From: an alpha proteobacterium SCGC AAA240-E13
GTDB lineage: Bacteria > Pseudomonadota > Alphaproteobacteria > Pelagibacterales > Pelagibacteraceae
DNA length: 64,000 nucleotides
NCBI GenBank assembly: GCA_000504625.1
Contig: AZHR01000004.1
Span: forward strand, 19,494-83,493
Direction of reading: 5' to 3'
Both the position numbers and the translations under genes were made by a program. The notes beneath the pieces are model-generated. The model worked only from the letters and a program-made list of their open reading frames with translations. It did no database searches and was not told the DNA's origin. Below are positions 1 to 8,319 of this stretch, piece after piece; the first letter of the stretch is position 1; each line of letters begins with the position of its first letter.

Positions 1-468
1 TTTTTCATCATCTAAATCAATTACTCTAATGCCTCTTCTTCCCACCTTATCTTCATAAGCTGGACCTATTCCTCTTCTTGTGGTGCCTATTTTATCAGTA
101 TCTTTTGCATCTTCTCTAATTACATCTAATTCTTTATGAAATGGTAAAATCAGATTTGCGTTTTCCGCTATATATAGATTATTATTATTAATTGTAACAC
201 CAAGATTTTCCATATGTTCAATTTCATTTAATAAAGCCCAAGGATCAATAACTACGCCATTACCAATAATTGAAATTTTATTTTTTCTGACTATTCCAGA
301 AGGTAAAAGATTTAATTTATAAGTCTTATTATTTATAACAAGAGTGTGGCCTGCATTGTGTCCGCCCTGAAATCTAACTATTACGTCGGCTCTTTCAGCA
401 AGCCAATCAACAATTTTTCCTTTACCTTCGTCTCCCCATTGTGAACCTACAACAACTACATTAGTCAT
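1..468 (-). CDS. purA: Adenylosuccinate synthetase, N-terminal part (cut by window edge)
   Basis: Joins IMP and aspartate using GTP to give adenylosuccinate, the first committed step from IMP to AMP, in the cytosol. The 156 codons present begin MTNVVVVGSQWGDEGKGK: the GDEGKGK phosphate-binding loop with the catalytic Asp lies around residues 12-18, followed by GGHNAGHT (residues 38-45) and the TTRRGIGPAY motif near residue 130, all diagnostic of PurA. The family is about 430 residues, so roughly the last two thirds lie outside the window. The ATG at 468 overlaps the thiD stop by 8 bp, so the two are probably translationally coupled and purA ends a minus-strand run. No good Shine-Dalgarno precedes it. 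Confidence 0.96.
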   Translation of the reverse strand, partial: MTNVVVVGSQWGDEGKGKIVDWLAERADVIVRFQGGHNAGHTLVINNKTYKLNLLPSGIVRKNKISIIGNGVVIDPWALLNEIEHMENLGVTINNNNLYIAENANLILPFHKELDVIREDAKDTDKIGTTRRGIGPAYEDKVGRRGIRVIDLDDEK

Positions 469-1273
469 TTTTATTTCTCGTATTAAATAAAACTAAATGA
501 TTTAAAGGTCCAAAACCTTCACCATAACTTGGAGCAGAAATTATTGCTTGATGAACATAATTTAAAGAAATATTACACGAATTAATTATATTCTTTTTTT
601 GTGATAAACACGTGGCTAAAGCTGAGGATAATGTACATCCAGTTCCGTGAGTATTTTTTGTTTTAATTTTTTTTTTTGGAAAAATATTTATTCCTTTTTT
701 AGTAGCTAAAATATCAAAAATCATTTTGTTTTTAAGATGTCCACCTTTTAATAACACACTTTTTGACCCCATGTTGAGAATTTTTTTTGCTGCTTTAATC
801 ATATCCTCTTTATTTGAAATTGAATATCCTGTTAATATTTCTGCTTCAGGTATATTAGGAGTAACCATGCTAGATAATGGTATAAGCAATTTTTTTAAAT
901 AAATAATTGAACTGTTGTTAATTAAATTAGCACCACCTTTGGCCACCATTACTGGATCAAGAACAACATTTTTTAATTTATATTTTTTTATAATACGATG
1001 AACACATTGAATTATACTGGCATTATGCAACATGCCAATTTTTACTGCGTCTGCTCCAATATCATCTAAAATCATTGTTAGTTGTTTTTGAACAGTTTTA
1101 GTAGGAATTGAAATAATTTTTTTTACACCTGTAGTGTTTTGTGCTGTAACCGCTGTAACGGCAGTCATTGCATAACTGCCGAAGACTGTAACGGTTTTAA
1201 TATCTGCTTGTATACCTGCTCCGCCAGAGGAGTCCGAACCTGCGATGATTAAAATTTTAGATTTTGCTTTCAA
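461..1273 (-). CDS. thiD: Hydroxymethylpyrimidine / phosphomethylpyrimidine kinase
   Basis: Phosphorylates HMP to HMP-P and then HMP-PP, the pyrimidine half of thiamine. The 270 residues match the ribokinase-fold ThiD family: GSDSSGGAGIQAD (residues 12-24) binds the substrate, and NTHGTGCTLSSAL near residue 207 carries the anion hole and catalytic region. Length is normal. It sits 1 bp after glmM and overlaps purA by 8 bp. Together with thiE at 20.3 kb it points to assembly of thiamine from preformed precursors; no thiC, thiG or thiS is visible. SAR11 cells are known to need exogenous HMP, so this gene would be the entry point; that physiological reading is inference. Confidence 0.95.
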   Translation of the reverse strand: MKAKSKILIIAGSDSSGGAGIQADIKTVTVFGSYAMTAVTAVTAQNTTGVKKIISIPTKTVQKQLTMILDDIGADAVKIGMLHNASIIQCVHRIIKKYKLKNVVLDPVMVAKGGANLINNSSIIYLKKLLIPLSSMVTPNIPEAEILTGYSISNKEDMIKAAKKILNMGSKSVLLKGGHLKNKMIFDILATKKGINIFPKKKIKTKNTHGTGCTLSSALATCLSQKKNIINSCNISLNYVHQAIISAPSYGEGFGPLNHLVLFNTRNKND

Positions 1274-1274
1274 T

Positions 1275-2606
1275 TTATTTTATTGATTTCTTGATTAATT
1301 TTATACATTTCAATATTAATTTTTTATTATGTGACTCTCCCATAATTCTTATTTTTGGTTCTGTTCCTGATTTTCTTATCAATAACCTTCCTTGATTGCT
1401 CATAAGTTTTTTTGCTTTTTTAATTACATTCTTACATTTGGGCCAATTAATTATGTTTTTATCTTTTACAATTACATTTTCTAAAATTTGTGGCAAAGGT
1501 ACAAAAACATCGAACAATTCACTAGCCTTTTTTCCTTTTCTTAATGAAAATAACACTTCTAATGCAACCATTAGACCATCACCAGTCGTTGCGAATTTTC
1601 CAAGAATTATATGGCCAGACTGTTCACCGCCTAAATTAAAATTTGATTTTTTCATCTTTTCTTTTACGTACCTGTCTCCTACCTTGGATCTAAAAAATCT
1701 AATTTTTTCATTTCTTAAAAAATTTTCTAATCCATAATTCGACATTAAAGTTCCAATTACACCACCTTTTAAAATTTTTTTTGATTTCCATCTGCGGGCC
1801 AACATTGCAATAATTTGATCACCATTTATAATTTTGCTGTTTTCATCGCACATAATGATTCTATCAGCATCTCCATCAAATGAAATGCCAACATCAGCTC
1901 TGTATTTTTTCACAGCTGATTGAATTTTATATGGATAGGTAGATCCACATTTATCATTAATATTAAAACCATTTGGTTTTACACCAATGACCACAACTTT
2001 TGCCCCAAGACTTTTAAGCAATTCAGGAGCAGCCTTATACCCAGCTCCATTAGCACAGTCTAAAACTATCTTGATTCCCTTTAATTTAAAACTATTTGGA
2101 AAATTTTTCTTTAATATTTTAATATATTTATTATTTGCATCTTCTAATCTTTTAACCCTACCTAGTGATTTAGGATTTGTTAGTTGTTTTGTGTTTTTAG
2201 CATCTATTAATTTTTCAATTTTATTTTCTATTTGATTTGATAATTTCATACCATCGGGTCCAAATAATTTAAGACCATTATCGTAATAGGGGTTATGGGA
2301 TGCAGTAATCATAATACCTATATTTGCTTTCATTGATTTTGTTAACATTGCAAGTCCATTAGTTGGTAAAGGCCCCAGTGTAAAAACATGCATACCACCC
2401 GAAGTTAAGCCTGATACCAAAGCTGGTTCCAAAGTATATCCAGATAATCTTGTATCTTTAGCTATTATTGCAATTTGTTTGTTTTTTTTTTGGTTTTTAA
2501 AATAAGTGGCTGATGCTAAACCAAACTTAAAGAATTTTTCCCCAGTAATATTTCCTTGGTTGATGGTACCTCTGATACCATCTGTTCCAAAATATTTATT
2601 GCTCAT
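1275..2606 (-). CDS. glmM: Phosphoglucosamine mutase
   Basis: Converts glucosamine-6-phosphate to glucosamine-1-phosphate for UDP-GlcNAc, the precursor of peptidoglycan and lipid A. The 443 residues show the family landmarks: FGTDGIRG at the N-terminus, the phosphoserine loop TASHNPYYDNG (Ser103), the metal-binding DGDADR (residues 244-249), GEQSGH near residue 330, and the phosphate-binding RKSGTEPKIRIM near the C-terminus. Length is typical. It lies 3 bp downstream of folP in the ftsH-folP-glmM order common in proteobacteria, so co-transcription is likely. GlmM rather than phosphomannomutase is supported by the SHNP loop and this gene neighbourhood. Confidence 0.95.
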   Translation of the reverse strand: MSNKYFGTDGIRGTINQGNITGEKFFKFGLASATYFKNQKKNKQIAIIAKDTRLSGYTLEPALVSGLTSGGMHVFTLGPLPTNGLAMLTKSMKANIGIMITASHNPYYDNGLKLFGPDGMKLSNQIENKIEKLIDAKNTKQLTNPKSLGRVKRLEDANNKYIKILKKNFPNSFKLKGIKIVLDCANGAGYKAAPELLKSLGAKVVVIGVKPNGFNINDKCGSTYPYKIQSAVKKYRADVGISFDGDADRIIMCDENSKIINGDQIIAMLARRWKSKKILKGGVIGTLMSNYGLENFLRNEKIRFFRSKVGDRYVKEKMKKSNFNLGGEQSGHIILGKFATTGDGLMVALEVLFSLRKGKKASELFDVFVPLPQILENVIVKDKNIINWPKCKNVIKKAKKLMSNQGRLLIRKSGTEPKIRIMGESHNKKLILKCIKLIKKSIK

Positions 2607-2609
2607 TAA

Positions 2610-3686
2610 TTAATTGGTATTTATTATTTTGTTAAAAACTAATATTCCTTGATTAATTTCTTTAACATTATGAACCCTGAATAACTGAACTCCTTGGGAA
2701 AGTCCATACAACACTGATGCCAAGGTACCGCCGGTTCGATCGGGAGTATCAAATTTTGTTACAATATGTTCGATAAATCTTTTTCTAGAAGTTCCAATTA
2801 AAATTGGACATCCTAGACTATGAAAAATCGATATCTTAGACATTAACCTTAAATTATGGTCCAAATTTTTTCCAAATCCTAGTCCTGGATCTAAAATAAT
2901 TAGTTCTTTTCTAAAATTATTTTTTAAACAAAACTTAATTTTTTTTTCAAAAAAATCGAAAATATCTAATAAGACATCATCATAAGTTGGATTATTTTGC
3001 ATTGTATTCGGAGTACCCTGCATATGGTGTAAAACAAATGGAACTTTTTTAGAATTAATTAGATCAAACGATTTGTAGTCAAAATTTAAACCTGATACAT
3101 CATTGATTATATCAACGCCATTTTGAATACCGTTGCTCATAACATAGGGTTTTCTTGTATCCAGAGATAAAGGAACATTTGTATAATTTTTTTTAAATTT
3201 TATAATAGTGTTTTTTATTCTTAACCATTCCTCTTTTTCATCAACAGTCGTTGATCCAGGTCTAGTTGACTCTCCACCAATATCTAAAATTGTAGCTCCA
3301 CTATCTACCATTAACTTAGCTTGTTCGTATGCCTTTGTTTCTTCAAAAAATAATCCACCATCGGAAAAACTATCTGGTGTTATGTTAAGCGCTCCCATTA
3401 TTTGAGGCGTATCAAATTTCAATCCCAGTATACTTGTTCTTTTTGATATTATATTTTTTATATCTCTTTCTATCTCAGGCAAGATGTAGCTATCAAGTTT
3501 TCCTATTTCTTTAATTGAAAAAAAACTACTTTTGGAAATTTTATTGCTTTTCCTTTGGATAATTTCTATTTGATCAAAAGCTATATTTTGTCTAGAATTT
3601 AAAGGTAATGCCTCTTTATTTAAAACTAATTTTTCTGCTATTTTTCCATAATAGAAATTACACGCTCTTGTGTAATATTTTCTCAT
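2610..3686 (-). CDS. folP: Dihydropteroate synthase with N-terminal extension
   Basis: Condenses p-aminobenzoate with dihydropterin pyrophosphate in folate synthesis. The catalytic TIM barrel begins near residue 93 with IMGALNITPDSFSDGG and includes the pterin-loop motif IGGESTRPG, the DTRKPYV strand, NDVSG, and the C-terminal LIGTSRKRFI and RVHNVKE motifs. At 358 residues it is about 80 longer than the E. coli enzyme (about 280); the extra part is an N-terminal segment of about 92 residues with no motif I recognise. No internal Met between the first residue and the barrel gives an obviously better start. It lies 10 bp after ftsH and 3 bp before glmM. Confidence 0.93.
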   Translation of the reverse strand: MRKYYTRACNFYYGKIAEKLVLNKEALPLNSRQNIAFDQIEIIQRKSNKISKSSFFSIKEIGKLDSYILPEIERDIKNIISKRTSILGLKFDTPQIMGALNITPDSFSDGGLFFEETKAYEQAKLMVDSGATILDIGGESTRPGSTTVDEKEEWLRIKNTIIKFKKNYTNVPLSLDTRKPYVMSNGIQNGVDIINDVSGLNFDYKSFDLINSKKVPFVLHHMQGTPNTMQNNPTYDDVLLDIFDFFEKKIKFCLKNNFRKELIILDPGLGFGKNLDHNLRLMSKISIFHSLGCPILIGTSRKRFIEHIVTKFDTPDRTGGTLASVLYGLSQGVQLFRVHNVKEINQGILVFNKIINTN

Positions 3687-3696
3687 TTACTAAAGC

Positions 3697-5586
3697 TTAA
3701 ATCGCGGGCTTAGGTTTTAAACCCAAAGAACCTAATGCAGAAGAAGCTTCTTGTTCCTCTTCTTTTATATCTTTTTTATTTTTTGGATGTTTATTATTAA
3801 ATATTAAATTATTTATTTCATCACCAGTTAATGTCTCATATAATATTAAAGCTTTGGCTAATTTATGCAAATCATCTATTTTTTCCGTTAGTATTTTTTT
3901 TGCTTTTTTATAACCTGTATCAACAATTTTTTTAATTTCTGCATCTACTTTTTTTGCTGTTTCTTCTGACATTTGTTGGTGTCTTGTTATTGATCTTCCA
4001 ATAAAAACCTCATCCTCATTTTCGCCGTATGTCAAAGGTCCAAGTGCTGTACTCATTCCAAATCTAGTCACCATATCTTTCGCTAGTTTTGTAGCCATTT
4101 GGATATCGGAGGATGCACCTGAAGTGACCTTTTCGTGACCAAAAATCAATTCTTCTGCAATTCGTCCACCCATTGCTTTAGATATATTTGCCTCTAAATA
4201 CTCTCTTGTATGAGAATATTTATCTCTTTCGGGTAAAGTCCAAACTACCCCCAAAGCTCTTCCTCTAGGTATTATCGTTGCCTTATGTATGGGATCTGAT
4301 GCTTTTTCGTTTAAAGCAACAATTGCATGTCCTCCTTCATGATAGGCTGTTAATTTTTTATCTTCTTCAGTCATAACCATTGATCTTCTTTCAGCACCCA
4401 TCATTACCTTATCCTTTGATTCCTCAACCTCTTGCATTGTAACAATTCTTTTATTTTTTCTTGCAGCTAATAATGCAGACTCATTAATTAAATTTGCTAA
4501 ATCAGCTCCTGAAAATCCTGGAGTTCCCCTTGCTATTGTTCTTAAATTTACATTTGGTCCTAGTGAAATTTTTTTAGCATGTACTTTTAGAATTTTCTCT
4601 CTTCCAATAATGTCAGGCAATGGAACAATTACTTGTCTATCAAATCGGCCTGCTCTTAACAGAGCGGGATCTAAAACATCAGGTCTGTTAGTTGCTGCAA
4701 TGATAATTACTCCTTCATTAGTATCAAAGCCATCCATTTCTACCAATAATTGATTGAGCGTTTGTTCTCTTTCGTCGTTTCCACCTCCTAGTCCTGCCCC
4801 TCTGCTTCTGCCAACTGCATCTATTTCATCTATAAAAATTATACATGGTGAATTTTTTTTGCCTTGCTCAAACATGTCTCTTACTCTCGAAGCACCAACT
4901 CCAACAAACATTTCCACAAAATCTGATCCAGATATTGTAAAAAATGGGACATCTGCTTCCCCGGCAATTGCTCTAGCTAATAATGTTTTTCCTGTTCCAG
5001 GAGCTCCTACTACTAATACTCCTTTAGGTATTTTTCCACCAAGCTTTCTAAATTTTCTAGGATCTCTTAAAAATTCTACTACTTCTTCTACTTCTTCTTT
5101 TGCTTCTTCTATGCCAGCAACATCATTAAAAGTTATTGTACCTTTCATTTCGTTCATTAATTTTGCTTTGGATCTTCCAAAACCCATCGCTCCACCTTTG
5201 CCTCCTTGCATTTGACGCATAAAAAATACCCAAACACCTATTAACAGCAACATAGGAAACCAAGACAAAAGTACTCCAAGTAATGATGGCATTTTTTCTT
5301 CTATTGGAGTGGCGGTAATACCAACTCCTTTGTCAGACAATTTTTCTACCAGATTAGGGTCATTTGGTGCATAAGTATGAAAAAATTTTCCGTTCGCAAA
5401 TGTACCTTCAATATTATTACCTTTTATATCAACTTGTACTACTCTGCCATTATCAACTTCATTCAAAAATTCTGAAAATGATATATTATTTTTTTGCTGA
5501 ATGTTTTGTGGTTGTTTGAACATATTATAGAGACCTATGGTAAGGAACGCTATAATTGCCCACATTACTAAATTTCTAAAGTTCAT
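3697..5586 (-). CDS. ftsH: ATP-dependent zinc metalloprotease FtsH
   Basis: Inner-membrane AAA+ protease that degrades misassembled membrane proteins and regulators such as LpxC and RpoH homologues. Two membrane segments (residues about 7-23 and 101-122) bracket a periplasmic domain. The AAA module has Walker A GAPGTGKT (194-201), Walker B FIDEID (251-256) and the pore loop FVGVGA (near residue 227); the protease domain has the zinc site HEGGH (416-420). Length 629 is normal. A 109 bp gap separates it from tilS upstream, the largest in this run, so it may have its own promoter, although no convincing hexamers stand out in this AT-rich stretch. Confidence 0.97.
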   Translation of the reverse strand: MNFRNLVMWAIIAFLTIGLYNMFKQPQNIQQKNNISFSEFLNEVDNGRVVQVDIKGNNIEGTFANGKFFHTYAPNDPNLVEKLSDKGVGITATPIEEKMPSLLGVLLSWFPMLLLIGVWVFFMRQMQGGKGGAMGFGRSKAKLMNEMKGTITFNDVAGIEEAKEEVEEVVEFLRDPRKFRKLGGKIPKGVLVVGAPGTGKTLLARAIAGEADVPFFTISGSDFVEMFVGVGASRVRDMFEQGKKNSPCIIFIDEIDAVGRSRGAGLGGGNDEREQTLNQLLVEMDGFDTNEGVIIIAATNRPDVLDPALLRAGRFDRQVIVPLPDIIGREKILKVHAKKISLGPNVNLRTIARGTPGFSGADLANLINESALLAARKNKRIVTMQEVEESKDKVMMGAERRSMVMTEEDKKLTAYHEGGHAIVALNEKASDPIHKATIIPRGRALGVVWTLPERDKYSHTREYLEANISKAMGGRIAEELIFGHEKVTSGASSDIQMATKLAKDMVTRFGMSTALGPLTYGENEDEVFIGRSITRHQQMSEETAKKVDAEIKKIVDTGYKKAKKILTEKIDDLHKLAKALILYETLTGDEINNLIFNNKHPKNKKDIKEEEQEASSALGSLGLKPKPAI

Positions 5587-5695
5587 AATTTATATTACCA
5601 GTATATCTTTTGATTAAAATAATAATTATTAAAGATTAAACAAGAGGCAAATTAACATAATAATGTTTAAAATACACACATAATTTAAAGTTAAT

Positions 5696-6739
5696 TTAAA
5701 ACTCTTTTCTAATTATTAAAAAATTATTACTTTTTTCAATAATACACCGCCCCAGTGTTGATTTCTTAAATTTTTTTGACTGTACTCTGATTATTAGATT
5801 ATTGATATATTTGCCTCTTGGAGGATAGTAACTGTTAGAAACTTTAGAAATAATATCGCCAATTGTTCGGAAAATAACTTCTTCGGATTCTAAATTAAAT
5901 AAATCATATCTAACTAAACATGAGTTAGATCGCAAATATCTTACATGCTTTTTTGTAGATTTTGTTTTATAAAAATCTATAGATTCATTTGCTGATTGTA
6001 AGTTATTTAAAGTTAGTTTTACCTTATTGATATCTAAGCCATCTAATTTAAATTGATCTAAATAATTTCTAATTTTTGTACGTAAAAATTTTTCTTTAAA
6101 ATTTGATGGATCAATAAGATAGAAATTAAAGACTCGTTTTGAAATATAAATTAATTCTCTTTTCTTTATATCTATTAAAGGTCTAATCACATTTAAAGTT
6201 TTGTTTTCTGATTGTCTTTTAATATTCAATGAAGATAGACCCTTCAAACCACTGCCTCTAAACAACCTTATAAAAAAATTTTCTAATAAATCGCCCTCGT
6301 GATGAGCTAAAACTAAGTTTTTAATATTCAATTTTTTACACACCTTATTAAAAATAAAATATCTAATATTACGAGCATTAAATTGGATATTTGAATTTGG
6401 AATATTACCTTTCCAAGTAAATATTTTTGCTTTGATCTTATGTATTTTTAATAATTGCTTAATTTTTGTTGCCTCGATTTTAGACTCTTTTCTTAAATTA
6501 TGATCAACTATTAAAGCAATAAATTTGCAATTAAATTCACTTGAAAACACTTTACATAAAAATGCCAAAGCTAAACTATCTGGACCTCCAGATACGCCAA
6601 TACAAAATTCTTTATTTCTAATATGAGAATATAATTTTTTTTTAAAAGTTAAATATATTTTGTTAATTTTTGGATCTTTAAGATATTTATTATGAAGATT
6701 AACTTTTTTTCGTTGGACAGTCGAATTTTTTTTCTTCAT
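5696..6739 (-). CDS. tilS: tRNA(Ile)-lysidine synthase
   Basis: Attaches lysine to C34 of tRNA-Ile(CAU) so that it reads AUA. The PP-loop ATPase motif GVSGGPDSLAL (SGGPDS at residues 50-55) is clear, followed by the family segments VDHNLRKES and LAHHEGDLLENFFIRLFRGSGLKGL split over about residues 80-175, and a basic C-terminal region. At 347 residues it is shorter than E. coli TilS (about 430), as in other reduced alphaproteobacteria, so the C-terminal anticodon-recognition domains are abbreviated. The only good start, ATG at 6739, overlaps cpoB by 41 bp. Position between cpoB and ftsH is the standard order. Confidence 0.92.
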   Translation of the reverse strand: MKKKNSTVQRKKVNLHNKYLKDPKINKIYLTFKKKLYSHIRNKEFCIGVSGGPDSLALAFLCKVFSSEFNCKFIALIVDHNLRKESKIEATKIKQLLKIHKIKAKIFTWKGNIPNSNIQFNARNIRYFIFNKVCKKLNIKNLVLAHHEGDLLENFFIRLFRGSGLKGLSSLNIKRQSENKTLNVIRPLIDIKKRELIYISKRVFNFYLIDPSNFKEKFLRTKIRNYLDQFKLDGLDINKVKLTLNNLQSANESIDFYKTKSTKKHVRYLRSNSCLVRYDLFNLESEEVIFRTIGDIISKVSNSYYPPRGKYINNLIIRVQSKKFKKSTLGRCIIEKSNNFLIIRKEF

Positions 6740-7667
6740 ATTTTGCTTTTTGAAGAACAGATTGACTAGCTTCTGGGTACTGTTTACTAACTCCAGTGAT
6801 CATTGAACAGCCCTGATCTTTTTCTCCAATTTGGACCAAAGATACACCAAGCTTTAATAAATTGACAGGACCTTTGGTACTTTTTGGATATTTTTGATAT
6901 CCTTCTAAATATGCTTCTGCCGCATCCTGGTAGAGTTGCCTAATTCTAAATGTTTCTGCATACCAGTATTGTGCATTACCGGCAAGTTCATCATTCTCAT
7001 TTGTCATAACAAATTCTCTTAATGCTATTTCAGCAGTTTCGTAGTCACCAACTTTAACAAAGCTAAGTGCAAAATCATATTGTTCTTTTGGTGTTCCTTC
7101 AGGTAAGATTTTTTCCTCGCTCATATACTTTTCAGTAACAACTGTATCAGTTGTTTCTATAGATTGAGTCTTCTGAACTATTTTAGTATTTTCTAAATCT
7201 TCATCACTAATTCTACCAAGATTTTGGGCTTCGGACGAACCAGGTAATTTTTTTTCTAATTGACTACTTAAATCATTAACTTGGGATTGACCTGAAAACT
7301 TAATATTTTCTAAATCTTGAAATCGTAATTGATTATCAGCTTGATTTTTTGAAATTCTACTTGAAAGTTTGTCAATTTTAAAATTTGTTTCCTCAAATTT
7401 ATTTGTAAGTTCTTGAAACTGTTGTTCAATATCAGAAAGCTTCAGTAAATGCCGTGTGAGTGTATCTTCAGAAAAATTTGCATCACCAGTTTTTATAGTA
7501 GATAAAGAATCTCCTGAATAAACTGCTTTTTCTAAAGTTTTTAAATCTTTTTGAATGACTTGTAAAATATTGTAAATCTCATTTTCCTCACCAAATGATT
7601 TAGTTTGAATATTTAAAATAAAGATAATTATAATTAAATTTTTAGAGTATTTTATTAGTCTATTCAT
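6699..7667 (-). CDS. cpoB: Tol-Pal system coordinator CpoB (YbgF)
   Basis: Periplasmic protein that links peptidoglycan synthesis to outer-membrane constriction by the Tol machine. It has a Sec signal peptide (hydrophobic residues about 10-22, likely cleavage after SFG), a coiled-coil region at about residues 60-150 rich in Gln, Leu and Glu, and a C-terminal TPR array from about residue 190 (KEQYDFALSFVKVGDYETA, QYWYAETF, YQDAAEAYLEGYQKYP). Length 322 is typical for alphaproteobacteria. It follows pal after a 85 bp gap that contains a rho-independent terminator, so its expression should be lower than that of pal or rest on read-through. Its end overlaps tilS by 41 bp. Confidence 0.92.
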   Translation of the reverse strand: MNRLIKYSKNLIIIIFILNIQTKSFGEENEIYNILQVIQKDLKTLEKAVYSGDSLSTIKTGDANFSEDTLTRHLLKLSDIEQQFQELTNKFEETNFKIDKLSSRISKNQADNQLRFQDLENIKFSGQSQVNDLSSQLEKKLPGSSEAQNLGRISDEDLENTKIVQKTQSIETTDTVVTEKYMSEEKILPEGTPKEQYDFALSFVKVGDYETAEIALREFVMTNENDELAGNAQYWYAETFRIRQLYQDAAEAYLEGYQKYPKSTKGPVNLLKLGVSLVQIGEKDQGCSMITGVSKQYPEASQSVLQKAKYEEKKFDCPTKKS

Positions 7668-7693
7668 TTTTTAATTACTAATTAAAATAATGG

Positions 7694-7732
7694 CAAAAAA
7701 AAGACCCCGGATCATCATTCCAGGGTCTTTAA
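7694..7732 (-). terminator. Rho-independent terminator downstream of pal
   Basis: On the minus strand, AAGACCCTGG pairs with CCGGGGTCTT around a 9-nt loop (one G-T wobble), followed immediately by a run of at least seven T. It lies between the pal stop (7753) and the cpoB start (7667), so it separates pal from cpoB-tilS-ftsH. GC-rich stems are rare in this window, which makes this one stand out. Confidence 0.85.
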
Positions 7733-7752
7733 AAAATCTATTGAAATTTTTT

Positions 7753-8241
7753 TTAATTAGATTTAACCGTTACTGATCTTCTATTTTGAGACCAAGCTAG
7801 AGGAGTGGAGCCAGAATTTACTGGTCTTTCTTTCCCATAACTTATCACTGAAATTCTATTTCCTGATATTCCATAAGTCATAAGATAATCTTTTGCAGCA
7901 TTAGCTCTTCTCTCTCCCAAAGCTAAGTTGTACTCCCTAGTGCCTCTTTCATCAGCATGACCTTCTGCAGTCACATTAATACTTTTATTCTTTCTTAACC
8001 ACGCAGCTTGTTTCCTTAATGTATCTCTCGCTTTTGTAGTCAAAATCGATTTATTCGTTGCAAAGAAAACTCTATCCGGAACACCAGTAGCTAAATATTT
8101 TACAGTTTCTTCACCTGTAAAAACGTCACCAGATATTTGTGTTTCTATTTTTTTTGTTGTTGTTTTTGTAGCGCAAGCTGACATTAATAGCGTCGCTATT
8201 ACTACTAAAAATAAATTTCTCAATAAATTTTTTAAAACCAT
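7753..8241 (-). CDS. pal: Peptidoglycan-associated lipoprotein Pal
   Basis: Outer-membrane lipoprotein that binds peptidoglycan and TolB, drawing the outer membrane inward at division. The signal peptide ends in the lipobox LMSAC, giving lipidated Cys23. The C-terminal OmpA-like domain shows the diaminopimelate-binding signature GHADERGTREYNLALGERRA around residues 114-133 and the SYGKERPV segment. Length 162 is normal. A purine-rich AGGGAG lies just upstream of the ATG, one of the better ribosome-binding sites here. It is 78 bp downstream of tolB and is followed by a strong terminator. Confidence 0.96.
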   Translation of the reverse strand: MVLKNLLRNLFLVVIATLLMSACATKTTTKKIETQISGDVFTGEETVKYLATGVPDRVFFATNKSILTTKARDTLRKQAAWLRKNKSINVTAEGHADERGTREYNLALGERRANAAKDYLMTYGISGNRISVISYGKERPVNSGSTPLAWSQNRRSVTVKSN

Positions 8242-8319
8242 ATGTGGACTCCCTTAAATTATTTCAAACATTAATATTTCTAGATACACGATGCAAGCGA
8301 AATTTCAATAAAATAATGG

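Noticed and set aside
4754..5215. Long plus-strand open frame inside ftsH
   Set aside because: It is the antisense of the highly conserved AAA module of ftsH, which explains its length; the composition (Ser/Pro/Ile-rich) is that of a shadow frame.
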